Below are positions 16,395 to 25,260 of a stretch of 64,000 nucleotides of DNA, piece after piece. How positions within the stretch are numbered: position 1 is the stretch's first letter; each line of letters opens with the position of its first letter. Source of the stretch: Streptomyces tsukubensis (lineage in GTDB: Bacteria > Actinomycetota > Actinomycetes > Streptomycetales > Streptomycetaceae). The stretch lies in NCBI RefSeq assembly GCF_003932715.1, contig NZ_CP020700.1, positions 3,866,501 to 3,930,500 of the forward strand, in the 5' to 3' direction. The position numbers were made by a program, and so were the translations under genes. Under the pieces are notes generated by a model. The model was not told where the DNA came from. It ran no database searches and saw only the letters and a program-made list of their open reading frames with translations.

Positions 16395-18161
16395 CTACAG
16401 CGGTGCCTCCCAGCGGACCGTGGTCCCCTCGCCGCCCTCGCCGATGCCCGCCCCGCAGGTGCTCGACCCGCCCAGCGACTCCGCCCGCCGCGCCAGATTG
16501 CGCAGCCCGCTGCGCCGCCCCCCGGCCGGGATGCCGACCCCGTCGTCGGCGACCGTCAGGCGTACCCCGTCCGTCCCGTCCGGCAGCTTCACCGTCGCGT
16601 CCACCACCACGTCGATACGCGACGCGTCCGCGTGCCGGAAGGCGTTCGACAGCGCCTCCCGGAGCGCCGCGATCAGGTTCTTCCCGGTCAGTTCGCCGAC
16701 CACCGTGTCCACCGGCCCCAGAAAGCGGTGGCCGGGGGTGAAGCCGAGCGGTACGGCCGCCATGTTGATCTCGCGCAGGACCCGGGTCCGCAACCCCGAC
16801 GGCGCCTCCGCCGGTCCCTGCTGGAGCGCGAAGATCGCCGTACGGATCTCCTGGATGGTCACATCCAGTTCGTCGACGGCCTTGCCGACCCCGTCCTGGA
16901 CGGCGGGCACCCGGGACCGCCGCTGGGCCCCCTCCAGCATCATCCCGGTCGCGAACAGCCGCTGGATCACCAGATCGTGCAGATCACGGGCGATCCGGTC
17001 ACGGTCCTCGTAGACCGCGAGCCGCTCCCGGTCCCGCTGCGCCTCGGCCATGATCAGGGCCAGTGCGGCCTGGGAGGCGAACTGGGTGGCGAGGGTCCGC
17101 TCCGCCTCGGTGAACTGGCGGGCGCCCCGGGCCCGCGGAGTGGCCAGTGCGCCCAGCACCCGGCCGCCGCTCTGGAGCGGCAGCATCATGCAGGGCCCGT
17201 ACCGCCCGGCACTGCGGGTGATCACCCGCGGGTCGGTGGCCGCGTCCGCGACGAACACCGGCTCCCCGGCCAGCAGCCTCTCGATCACCGGGCTCTCCGG
17301 CGGCATCACCTCGCCCAGGGCCGTCGCGGGCCCGTCGGCGGCGACGGCCACGATTTCGAGGCCGCCTTCGTCGGCCGGGAGCAGCACGATCCCGGCGGCG
17401 GCGTCGGCAAGCCTGCGGGCCTGTTCGGCGACGACGGTCAGCGCGTCCTCGGCGTCCCCGCCGGACAGCAGGGCGGTGGTGACGGCGACCGAGCCGTCGA
17501 TCCACCGCTCGCGCTGGCGGGCGGCCTCGTACAGCCGGGCGTTGCCGATGGCGATGCCCGCCTCCGTGGCCAGTACCCGCACCATGTGCAGGTCGTAGTC
17601 GTTGAACCGGGCCCCGCCGCGCTTCTCCGCGAGATAGAGGTTGCCGAAGATCTCGCCCTGGACCCGGATGGGGACGCCGAGGAAGGTCCGCATCGGCGGA
17701 TGCCCGGGCGGGAAGCCCGCCGAGCGGGGGTCGGTGGTCAGATCGGCGAGCATCACCGTCGCCGGATCGTGGATCAGCGCACCGAGCAGTCCCCGCTGGC
17801 CGTCGGGCCGGTGACCGATCCGGGTGGCCGTCTCCTCGTCGATCCCGTGGGTGACGAAGTCGGAGAGCCCCCGGCCCTCCTCGTCGACGACACCGATCGC
17901 CGCATAGCGGGCGTCTGCGAGTTCGGCCGCGGTCTCGCAGATCCGGTCGAGGGTGGTGTGCAGTTCCAGACCGGTGCCGACGGACCGCATCGCCTCCAGC
18001 AACTGCGGCACCCGGGCGGTCAGCTCGGTGGACAGCCCCTGCAGGCTGCGGGTCACCCGGGTCGCGGCCTCCAGCGGATCGCCCGTCTCCCCGGGGTCCT
18101 GCGCACGGTCCGGCATCTCGTCGGTGTCGGCGTCGGTGGGATCCGGGACGGGCTCTGTCAT
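16395..18161 (-). CDS. GAF-domain sensor histidine kinase (DevS-like), orphan
   Basis: 588 residues from the ATG at 18161. Two GAF domains (about 65-215 and 230-375) are followed by a HisKA_3 dimerisation helix with the phosphorylated His in RIARDLHDLVIQ (about 392) and an HATPase_c domain (N-box REALSNAFRHADASR, G-box DDGVGIP). The first GAF is closely like mycobacterial DevS/DosS (HPPMRTFLGVPIRV, then GNLYLAEK). No membrane segment and no response regulator gene beside it. It lies just downstream of cydCD, so a redox or oxygen-related signal is a reasonable guess. Confidence 0.85.
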   Translation of the reverse strand: MTEPVPDPTDADTDEMPDRAQDPGETGDPLEAATRVTRSLQGLSTELTARVPQLLEAMRSVGTGLELHTTLDRICETAAELADARYAAIGVVDEEGRGLSDFVTHGIDEETATRIGHRPDGQRGLLGALIHDPATVMLADLTTDPRSAGFPPGHPPMRTFLGVPIRVQGEIFGNLYLAEKRGGARFNDYDLHMVRVLATEAGIAIGNARLYEAARQRERWIDGSVAVTTALLSGGDAEDALTVVAEQARRLADAAAGIVLLPADEGGLEIVAVAADGPATALGEVMPPESPVIERLLAGEPVFVADAATDPRVITRSAGRYGPCMMLPLQSGGRVLGALATPRARGARQFTEAERTLATQFASQAALALIMAEAQRDRERLAVYEDRDRIARDLHDLVIQRLFATGMMLEGAQRRSRVPAVQDGVGKAVDELDVTIQEIRTAIFALQQGPAEAPSGLRTRVLREINMAAVPLGFTPGHRFLGPVDTVVGELTGKNLIAALREALSNAFRHADASRIDVVVDATVKLPDGTDGVRLTVADDGVGIPAGGRRSGLRNLARRAESLGGSSTCGAGIGEGGEGTTVRWEAPL

Positions 18162-18168
18162 GCCCTTG

Positions 18169-18174
18169 AGCCTA
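18169..18174 (-). promoter_or_regulatory. -10 element of leaderless kinase promoter
   Basis: Reads TAGGCT on the minus strand, 7 nt before the ATG at 18161. It shows that the kinase has its own promoter in the 188-bp gap after cydCD. Confidence 0.5.
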
Positions 18175-18349
18175 GTAATTCCGATTTGGCGAGAAAAGTC
18201 GGCTCCCTCGGGCGCTGTGGGGCCGCGGCGGCGCCCGGCCGGGCCGGGGCGTCCCCGAACGCGCCCCCCGACCGGCCGGGGCCGTGCTCCTGCGCCACCA
18301 CCCCGACCGCCGTCCCGGCCATCGCCCACCCCTCGGACTGTGCCGGCCC

Positions 18350-21300
18350 TCAGACCGCTCCGGCCGTCGCCAGCGCGTCCTCCGCCGTGGCGTCCGTGGC
18401 CCGTTCCCGGTCCAGCATCCGCCGCAGCGGTCCGTCGACCGCGGCCAGTTCGGCGTACGGACCGCGCTGTACGGCCCGTCCGTCCTCCAGCACCACCACC
18501 TCGTCGACCGCGTCGAGCCCCCGGAGCCGATGGGTGATCAGCACGGTCGCCCCGCCCCGGCCGGTCCGTCCCTCCGTCGCCGCCAGCAGGTCCGCGGTGA
18601 GGGCGTCGGCCGTGGCCAGGTCGAGGTGTTCGGCCGGCTCGTCGAGGACGAGGACGGGGAAGTCGGCGAGGAGGGCGCGGGCCAGCGCGAGCCGCTGCCG
18701 CTGGCCTCCGGAGAGCCGGGCGCCATGCTCCCCGACCAGGGTGTCCAGGCCCTGCGGCAGCCCGTCGACCCAGTCCAGGAGCCGGGCCTCGTCGAGCGCC
18801 TGCCGCAGTTCGTCCTCCGTGGCGCCGGGGCGTCCGATGCGCAGGTTCTCCCGGACCGAGCTGTCGAAGACATGGGCGTCCTGGGCACAGAGCCCGACGA
18901 AACCGCGGACGGTGTCCCCGTCGAGGGTCCGGGCGTCGGTACCGCCCAGGGTGTACGAGCCCCCCGGTCCGGGCTCCGAGCCGGGAAGGCCGCAGACATC
19001 ACGGACATCGCGGAAGTCCCCGAAATCCTGGATGTCGAGGAAGCGCAGCAGCACCTGCGCCAGCGTGGTCTTCCCGGAGCCGGACGGGCCGACGACCGCG
19101 ATCCGGCTGCCCGCCGCGACGGTGAGGTCGATTCCGTCGAGCGCGTTCCGCGCCTGTTCCGGGTACCGGGCCCGCACCCCCCGCAGCTCCAGCGGGAACG
19201 CCGTCGCGGGCGCCTCCGCGGGCACCTCCGGTTCCAGCACCGGGACGGGCGCGTCCAGCACCTCGTACACCCGCTCCGCGCTCCTGCCCACCCGCTGCCG
19301 GTACTGGACGGCCAGCGGCAGTGCGTTGACCGCTTCGAAGGCGGCGAGCGGGGTGAGGACGACGACCGCGAGGCTGACGCCGTCGAGCCGTCCGTCCCGG
19401 ACGGCCGCGACTCCGGCCAGTGCCACGAAGACGACCGTCAGGCCGCAGGCGAGGGCGGTGAGTCCGGAGCCGAGCGCGGTGGCGGCGGCGCCCCGGGACG
19501 CGATCCCGGTCAGCCGCCGGTCGGCGTCCCGTACGGCTTCGGTACGGGCGCCGAGCGCTCCGGCGACGGTCAGTTCGGCGGTGCCGCGCAGCAGGTCGAC
19601 CGTGCGGGTGGCCAGGACGCCCCGGGCGGGTGCGAGCTGCCGTTCCGCCCTGCGCGCGACCGCGCCGCTGAGCAGCGGTACGGCCAGTCCGGCGGCCAGC
19701 AGCCCGGCGGCGAGCAGAGCGCCCGCCTCCGGCAGCAGCCAGGCCGTGAAACCGACGGCCCCGGCGCTGACCAGCAGGGCCGAGCCCGCCGGGAGCAGCC
19801 ATCGCAGCCAGTAGTCCTGGAGTGCGTCCACATCGGTGACCAGCCGGGACAGCAGATCACCGCGGCGGCTGCGGTTCAGCCCGGCCGGGGCGATCCGCTC
19901 CAGTCCACGGTGGACGGCGACCCGCAGATCGGCGAGCATCCGCAGCACGGCGTCGTGGGAGACGACGCGTTCGGCGTAGCGGAAGACGGCCCGGCCGATC
20001 CCGAAGGCGCGGGTCGCGGTGACGGCCATCATCAGATACATCACCGGCGGCTGCTCGGAGGCCCGGGAGATCAGCCAGCCGGAGACCGCCATGAGCCCGA
20101 CGGCCGAGCCCAGTGCCAGGCTGCCCAGCAGCAGTGCCAGCCCGAACCGGCCACGCCGGCGGTCGGCGGCCCGGCGGACCCGGGTGAGGGCCGGGACGCG
20201 TACCCCCGGCACCGCCGCCCGCTCGTCGTCGAAGTCATAGGAATGGGCGGACAGTCCGCCGTGGGCGTCGGTGCCCGGGTCCCCGGCGGCCTTCGGATCA
20301 ACAGCACCGGCGGCACCGGCGTACGGACTCGCGTACACCCCGGTCTCCACGGCCCCGCCGCCCACCGGTTCCACGGCCCCGGCGTCCGCGGTACGCGTCC
20401 GCGTCAGGCGCACGACCCGGTCCGCGAGCGTCAGCAGCGCCGGCCGGTGGACCACCAGCAGGACGGTCCGTCCGGCTGCGAGCCGCCGTACCGCTGCTAC
20501 GACCTCCTCCTCCGTACCCCCGTCCAGCGCGGCGGTGGGCTCGTCGAGCAGCACCACCGGCCGGTCCGCGAGGAACGCCCGGGCGAGCGCCAGCCGCTGC
20601 CGCTGCCCCGCGGAGAGTCCGGAACCGTCCTCGCCGAGCACGGTTTCGGTGCCCTCGGGCAGCGCCGCGACGAATTCGTACGCCCCGGCCTGCCGCAGGG
20701 CCTCCCGTACGGCCGCGTCATCGGCGTCCGGCCGGGCCAGCCGGACGTTCTCGGCGACGGTCCCCGCGAAGAGATACGGCCGCTGGGGCACCCAGGCGAT
20801 CCGCTCCCGCCAGTGGCCGGTGTCCAGTTCCGCGAGCGGGACGCCACCGACCGTGATCAGGCCCTCGGCGGGTTCGGTGAAGCCGAGGACGACATCGAGC
20901 AGGGTGGACTTGCCGATCCCGCTCGGGCCGACCAGGGCGACCGTCTCGCCTTCCTCGACGACCAGGGTCGCGGAGTCCAGGGACGGTTCGGCACGGCCCT
21001 CGTGGCGTACCGTCACCCCGGTCAGCTCCAGCCGTACGGAAGCGGGCACGGGCCGCGTTCCGGGGCGGCGCGGTTCGCTCTCCAGGACCGCGAAGATCTC
21101 CTCGGCGGCCGCGAGCCCCTCCGCCGCGGCGTGGTACTGCGTGCCCACCATCCGGATCGGCAGATACGCCTCGGGCGCCAGGATCAGAATGACCAGCCCG
21201 GTGTGCAGGTCCATTCCGCCGTGCACCAGCCGCATGCCGATGGTGACGGCGACCAGGGCGACGGAGAGGGTGGCGAGCAGTTCCAGCGCGAACGAGGAGA

Positions 21301-22036
21301 TGAAGGCGACCCGCAGGGTGCGCATGGTGGCCCGCCGGTACTCGGCGGTGATCGTACGGATCGACTCCGCCTGCGCCTTGGCCCGGCCGAAGACCTTGAG
21401 CGTCGGCAGACCGGCGACGACATCCAGGAAGTGCCCGGACAGCCGCGAGAGCTGCCGCCACTGACGGTCCATCCTGGCCCGGGTGTACCAGCCGATCAGC
21501 ACCATGAAGAGGGGGATCAGCGGCAGGGTCACCACGATGATGGCCGCGGAGACCCAGTCCTCGGTGACGATCCGGGCCAGCACCGCCACCGGGACGACGA
21601 CCGCCAGACCCAACTGGGGCAGATAGCGGGCGAAGTAGTCGTCGAGGGCGTCGATACCGCGGGTGGCCAGCGCGACCAGGGACCCGGTGCGCTGTCCGCT
21701 CAGCCAGCCCGGGCCCAGGGCCGCGGCCCGCTCCAGCAGCCGCCCCCGCAGCTCCGACTTGACCGCCGCGCTGGCCCGGTGTGCGGCCAGCTCGGTCAGC
21801 CAGGAGACCAGCGCCCGGCCGACGGCGACCGCCGCCAGCAGGGCCAGCGGGGTCAGCGCCTCCTCGACACCCAACCCCTTCTGGAAGGCTCCGACCACCA
21901 CCTCGGCGATCAGCATCGCCTGGGCGATGACCAGCGCCGCCCCGATCAGGCCGAGCAGCACGACCGCGGCGAGAAAGCGGCGGGTGGTCCGGGCGTAACG
22001 GAGCAGACGCGGGTCGATCGGTTTCACGTGAAACAT
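18350..22036 (-). CDS. cydCD: CydDC-type ABC exporter, fused
   Basis: 1228 residues, about twice a normal half-transporter. The first half is CydD-like (membrane domain, Walker A GPSGIGKST near 370, LSAGQRQRLALARAF, VVLLDEPTAALD); the second is CydC-like (second membrane domain, Walker A GPSGSGKTT near 982, LSGGQRQRLALARAL, VLVLDEPAEHLD). CydDC exports thiols and haem-related compounds and is needed to assemble cytochrome bd. The single-polypeptide form is usual in Streptomyces. The ATG start overlaps a perfect parS site, which encodes FHVK. It follows cydB after 153 bp. Confidence 0.93.
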   Translation of the reverse strand: MFHVKPIDPRLLRYARTTRRFLAAVVLLGLIGAALVIAQAMLIAEVVVGAFQKGLGVEEALTPLALLAAVAVGRALVSWLTELAAHRASAAVKSELRGRLLERAAALGPGWLSGQRTGSLVALATRGIDALDDYFARYLPQLGLAVVVPVAVLARIVTEDWVSAAIIVVTLPLIPLFMVLIGWYTRARMDRQWRQLSRLSGHFLDVVAGLPTLKVFGRAKAQAESIRTITAEYRRATMRTLRVAFISSFALELLATLSVALVAVTIGMRLVHGGMDLHTGLVILILAPEAYLPIRMVGTQYHAAAEGLAAAEEIFAVLESEPRRPGTRPVPASVRLELTGVTVRHEGRAEPSLDSATLVVEEGETVALVGPSGIGKSTLLDVVLGFTEPAEGLITVGGVPLAELDTGHWRERIAWVPQRPYLFAGTVAENVRLARPDADDAAVREALRQAGAYEFVAALPEGTETVLGEDGSGLSAGQRQRLALARAFLADRPVVLLDEPTAALDGGTEEEVVAAVRRLAAGRTVLLVVHRPALLTLADRVVRLTRTRTADAGAVEPVGGGAVETGVYASPYAGAAGAVDPKAAGDPGTDAHGGLSAHSYDFDDERAAVPGVRVPALTRVRRAADRRRGRFGLALLLGSLALGSAVGLMAVSGWLISRASEQPPVMYLMMAVTATRAFGIGRAVFRYAERVVSHDAVLRMLADLRVAVHRGLERIAPAGLNRSRRGDLLSRLVTDVDALQDYWLRWLLPAGSALLVSAGAVGFTAWLLPEAGALLAAGLLAAGLAVPLLSGAVARRAERQLAPARGVLATRTVDLLRGTAELTVAGALGARTEAVRDADRRLTGIASRGAAATALGSGLTALACGLTVVFVALAGVAAVRDGRLDGVSLAVVVLTPLAAFEAVNALPLAVQYRQRVGRSAERVYEVLDAPVPVLEPEVPAEAPATAFPLELRGVRARYPEQARNALDGIDLTVAAGSRIAVVGPSGSGKTTLAQVLLRFLDIQDFGDFRDVRDVCGLPGSEPGPGGSYTLGGTDARTLDGDTVRGFVGLCAQDAHVFDSSVRENLRIGRPGATEDELRQALDEARLLDWVDGLPQGLDTLVGEHGARLSGGQRQRLALARALLADFPVLVLDEPAEHLDLATADALTADLLAATEGRTGRGGATVLITHRLRGLDAVDEVVVLEDGRAVQRGPYAELAAVDGPLRRMLDRERATDATAEDALATAGAV
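22021..22034. promoter_or_regulatory. parS site (ParB-binding)
   Basis: Perfect GTTTCACGTGAAAC. It lies inside codons 1-6 of cydCD, directly after the A and T of its ATG. Confidence 0.93.
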
Positions 22037-22189
22037 CCCCTACGGACGAGCAGTCCTATGGACGGGAGGTGGAGCGGGTGGACGGTGCGGACCGGGGCGA
22101 CGGCGCGAACGCCGGACACCGGCGGTCCGGCCCGGCCGGTGGCCCGGGACCCGTACAGCACGGGCCCCGGGCCTGACCACGACCGGCGG

Positions 22190-23191
22190 TCAGTGCGCGT
22201 CGGCAATGTGCTGCGTCCCGATCCGCTTCCGGAAGACCCAGTACGTCCACCCCTGGTAGAGCATCACCAGCGGGGCGGCGATCCCGGCGCACCAGGTCAT
22301 GATCTTCAGGGTGTACGGGGTCGACGAGGCGTTGGTGACCGTCAGGCTCCAGGCCTCGTTGAGCGACGAGGGCATGACGTTCGGGAAGAGCGTGAGGAAG
22401 AGCATCGCCACGGCGGCCACGATGGTCACCCCGGAGAAGGCGAACGACCAGCCCTCGCGCCCGGCCAGATTGGTCCCGATCGCCGCCACCAGCGCCACCA
22501 CCGCCACGATCATCGCGACCAGGCTGGCCGTATCGCCCTTGTCGGCCTGGGTCCAGCCCAGGAAGCCGAGCGCGAGGACGGCGGTGAACAGCCCCAGCTT
22601 GGTGGCGAGCGCCCTGGCCCGGCCCCGGATGTCACCGACGGTCTTGAGCGCGGCGAACACTGCACCGTGGAAGGTGAACAGGGTCAGTGTGACGAGCCCG
22701 CCGAGCAGCGCGTAGGGGTTGAGGAGATCGGCGACATTGCCGACGTACTCCATCTCGGCGTTGATCTTCACGCCCCGGACGATGTTGCCGAAGGCCACAC
22801 CCCAGAGGAAGGCCGGGATCAGCGAGCACCAGAAGATCGCGTGCTCCCAGTTGGTCTGCCAGCGGTCCTCGTCCCGCTTGTGCCGGTACTCGAAGGCCAC
22901 CCCGCGGACGATCAGACAGAACAGGATGATCAGCAGCGGGAGGTAGAAGCCGGAGAAGAGGGTGGCGTACCACTCGGGGAAGGCGGCGAAGGTGGCACCG
23001 CCCGCCGACAGCAGCCAGACCTCGTTGCCGTCCCAGACGGGGCCGATGGTGTTGATCAGCACGCGCCGCTCCTTGCGGTCGCGGGCGAGCAGTTTGGTGA
23101 GGACGCCGATCCCGAAGTCGAACCCTTCGAGGAAGAAGTAGCCCGTCCAGAGGAAGGCGATCAGCACGAACCAGACGTCGTGGAGTTCCAT
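22190..23191 (-). CDS. cydB: Cytochrome bd ubiquinol/menaquinol oxidase subunit II
   Basis: 333 residues, about eight or nine membrane spans. It starts with the conserved helix VWFVLIAFLWTGYFFLEGFDFGIG and contains GPVWDGNEVWLL and the late W-rich WCAGIAAPLVMLYQGWTYWVF segment. Subunit II supports the haem-bearing subunit I in the high-affinity terminal oxidase. It follows cydA by 21 bp with AAGGAG before the ATG, so it is co-transcribed. Confidence 0.95.
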   Translation of the reverse strand: MELHDVWFVLIAFLWTGYFFLEGFDFGIGVLTKLLARDRKERRVLINTIGPVWDGNEVWLLSAGGATFAAFPEWYATLFSGFYLPLLIILFCLIVRGVAFEYRHKRDEDRWQTNWEHAIFWCSLIPAFLWGVAFGNIVRGVKINAEMEYVGNVADLLNPYALLGGLVTLTLFTFHGAVFAALKTVGDIRGRARALATKLGLFTAVLALGFLGWTQADKGDTASLVAMIVAVVALVAAIGTNLAGREGWSFAFSGVTIVAAVAMLFLTLFPNVMPSSLNEAWSLTVTNASSTPYTLKIMTWCAGIAAPLVMLYQGWTYWVFRKRIGTQHIADAH

Positions 23192-23212
23192 GACTGCGCA
23201 GCTCCTTCGGCC

Positions 23213-24721
23213 TCAGTAGGAGAAGGCCATCGGCCGGTCGGCGTCACGGTCGTCGCCGCCGATCTTCGTGGGCGGGTTGAGATCGGCCTCGGTCAGCTCG
23301 GGCGGACCGAGCTTGACGTACTTGACCAGGAGCTTGACCTCGATCACGGCCAGCACCGCGTAGAGCAGTGTGAAGACGATCATCGAGGTGAGGACCTCGC
23401 CCTGGGAGACACCGGGGGAGACCGCGTCCTTGGTGCGCAGCACTCCGTAGACCACCCACGGCTGGCGGCCCATCTCGGTGAAGATCCACCCCCAGGAGGT
23501 GGCGATCAGCGGGAAGGTCATCGTCCACAGGGCGGTGATCCAGTACCAGCGGGCGAAGCGCGGGCTGAGGGCCTTGCGACGGAAGAGCACCAGATTCGGC
23601 ACTTCGTCCTCCCCCGTCCGCAGTGCGGCGGGCAGCAGGAACTTCTTCCGGGTCAGCCAGAGGCCGAGCACACCGAGGGCGAAGGAGGCCATGCCGAAGC
23701 CGATCATCCAGCGGAAGCCCCAGTAGGCGACCGGGATGTTCGGCCGGTAGTCGCCGGGCCCGTACTTCTCCTGCTCCATCTTGTTGATGTCGTTGATTCC
23801 GGGGACGTACGAGTCGAAGTCGCCGTTGGCGAGGAAGGACAGTATCCCGGGGATCTCCAGGGCGACCTCGTTGTGTCCCTTGTCGACGTCGCCGTACGCG
23901 AAGAGCGAGAAGGGCGCCGGGGCCTCGCCGTCCCAGAGGGCTTCGGCGGCGGCCATCTTCATCGGCTGCTGCTTGAACATCACCTTGCCGAGGAAGTCAC
24001 CGCTGACGGCGGTGAGCAGTCCGGCGGCGATCACGGTCACCAGTCCGAGGCGGAGGGACGTCCGCATGACGGGGACGTGCTTGCGGCGGGCCAGGTGGTA
24101 GGCGGCGATACCGACCATGAAGGCGCCACCGACGAGGAAGGCGGCGGTGATGGTGTGGAAGAACTGGGTGACGGCGGTGTCCTGCGAGAGCACCCGCCAG
24201 AAGTCGGTCAGCTCGGCCCGGCCGCGCTCCTCGTTGATGCGGTAGCCCACGGGGTGCTGCATCCAGGAGTTCGCCGCCAGGATGAAGTAGGCGGAGAGGA
24301 CCGTGCCGATCGACACCATCCAGATACAGGCCAGGTGGATCTTCTTGGGCAGCTTGTCCCAGCCGAAGATCCACAGCCCGATGAACGTCGACTCGAAGAA
24401 GAAGGCGATCAGCGCCTCGAAGGCGAGCGGGGCACCGAAGATGTCCCCGACGAAGCGGGAGTAGTCCGACCAGTTCATCCCGAACTGGAACTCCTGGACG
24501 ATGCCGGTGACGACACCCATGGCGATGTTGATCAGGAACAGCTTGCCCCAGAACTTGGTCGCCTTGAGGTACTTCTCCTTGTTCGTCCTGACCCAGGCGG
24601 TCTGGAGACCCGCGGTCAGCGCGGCCAGGGAGATCGTGAGAGGGACGAAGAGGAAGTGGTAGACGGTCGTAATGCCGAACTGCCATCGCGCCAGGGTCTC
24701 CGGCGCCAGAGCCAAGTCCAC
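23213..24721 (-). CDS. cydA: Cytochrome bd oxidase subunit I
   Basis: 502 residues from a GTG start preceded by AAGGAG. Carries haems b558, b595 and d in the membrane and reduces O2 with quinol electrons. Visible family marks: RWQFGITTVYHFLFVPLTI with a haem-binding His, ESTFIGLWIFGWDKLP, FFHTITAAFLVGG with the b558 His, and GRQPWVVYGVLRTKDAVS. The quinol-binding loop is of the short type. First gene of the cydAB-cydCD set, with a Rex-type operator about 80 bp upstream of the start. Confidence 0.96.
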   Translation of the reverse strand: MDLALAPETLARWQFGITTVYHFLFVPLTISLAALTAGLQTAWVRTNKEKYLKATKFWGKLFLINIAMGVVTGIVQEFQFGMNWSDYSRFVGDIFGAPLAFEALIAFFFESTFIGLWIFGWDKLPKKIHLACIWMVSIGTVLSAYFILAANSWMQHPVGYRINEERGRAELTDFWRVLSQDTAVTQFFHTITAAFLVGGAFMVGIAAYHLARRKHVPVMRTSLRLGLVTVIAAGLLTAVSGDFLGKVMFKQQPMKMAAAEALWDGEAPAPFSLFAYGDVDKGHNEVALEIPGILSFLANGDFDSYVPGINDINKMEQEKYGPGDYRPNIPVAYWGFRWMIGFGMASFALGVLGLWLTRKKFLLPAALRTGEDEVPNLVLFRRKALSPRFARWYWITALWTMTFPLIATSWGWIFTEMGRQPWVVYGVLRTKDAVSPGVSQGEVLTSMIVFTLLYAVLAVIEVKLLVKYVKLGPPELTEADLNPPTKIGGDDRDADRPMAFSY

Positions 24722-24802
24722 GTCGTCATCTCCTTACATCGACGAGGTCGATCGGCAGTTTGCCTGATTAATCCCATCCATTGCGGGATGAACGAGACAC
24801 GC

Positions 24803-24820
24803 TTGTGAAAGCGTTCACAT
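24803..24820. promoter_or_regulatory. Rex operator (ROP) of the cyd genes
   Basis: TTGTGAAAGCGTTCACAT: the palindrome TGTGAA-AGCG-TTCACA matches the known Rex binding site. Rex senses NADH/NAD+ and represses cydABCD in S. coelicolor. The site immediately follows the predicted transcription start, as expected for repression. Confidence 0.88.
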
Positions 24821-24825
24821 TCACA

Positions 24826-24840
24826 TGAGATTATGTCTCA
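24826..24840 (-). promoter_or_regulatory. Predicted cydA -10 element within an inverted repeat
   Basis: On the minus strand TAATCT (24828-24833) is a good -10 element about 107 bp upstream of the cydA start. It is enclosed by the inverted repeat TGAGA-TTATG-TCTCA (24826-24840), a possible second operator. No clear -35. Confidence 0.45.
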
Positions 24841-25014
24841 TACGAAATCCACACTGATGACCGGGGGGTACCTCTTGACGCGACACCGCGCCCGGGGTGC
24901 GGGCCGCCCGGCTCGACCCGGCGGGCCGTCCCGCCGCCGGGACCGGGCTGCCGGGGCTCCGGCGCACTCCGCGCGGGTCGGGAAGCACCCCCGACCGAGG
25001 CAGGAAACGCCGAC

Positions 25015-25041
25015 GGCCCGGGTCCTCGGAGGACCCGGGCC
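25015..25041. terminator. GC-rich hairpin, second terminator after hisC
   Basis: Twelve perfect pairs, GGCCCGGGTCCT (25015-25026) with 25030-25041, 3-nt loop. The stretch between here and the cydA promoter shows nothing else. Confidence 0.65.
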
Positions 25042-25200
25042 ATGACTGCGATGCGATGTCCGTACGGGAGGGGGCACGGGCCGCCTACCGGTGCGGGGCG
25101 GCGGCGCGGCGGGCGGGCAGGGCCCACGCCGGTGGCGCTCCGGGGCGCCGGCCCGTACGAGCGGACCCGGCGGCGCCACGGGCCGCAAACCGGTCACCCG

Positions 25201-25229
25201 GGCCCGTACCGCCCGGCGGGGTACGGGCC
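25201..25229 (-). terminator. Terminator of the hisC-type gene
   Basis: GGCCCGTACC (25201-25210) pairs perfectly with 25220-25229 around a 9-nt loop, 32 bp after the stop codon. Confidence 0.7.
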
Positions 25230-25260
25230 GGGCACCGCCCCGCCCGTACCCCTCCCCCTG

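Noticed and set aside
15063..19814. A 1583-codon open frame on the plus strand
   Set aside because: Antisense to the M23 peptidase, the histidine kinase and part of cydCD, all of which have clear motifs.
18284..24808. A 2174-codon open frame on the plus strand across the cyd genes
   Set aside because: It is antisense to cydCD, cydB and cydA and has the Gly/Glu/Asp/His/Arg-rich composition of a GC-rich shadow frame; no domain is visible.
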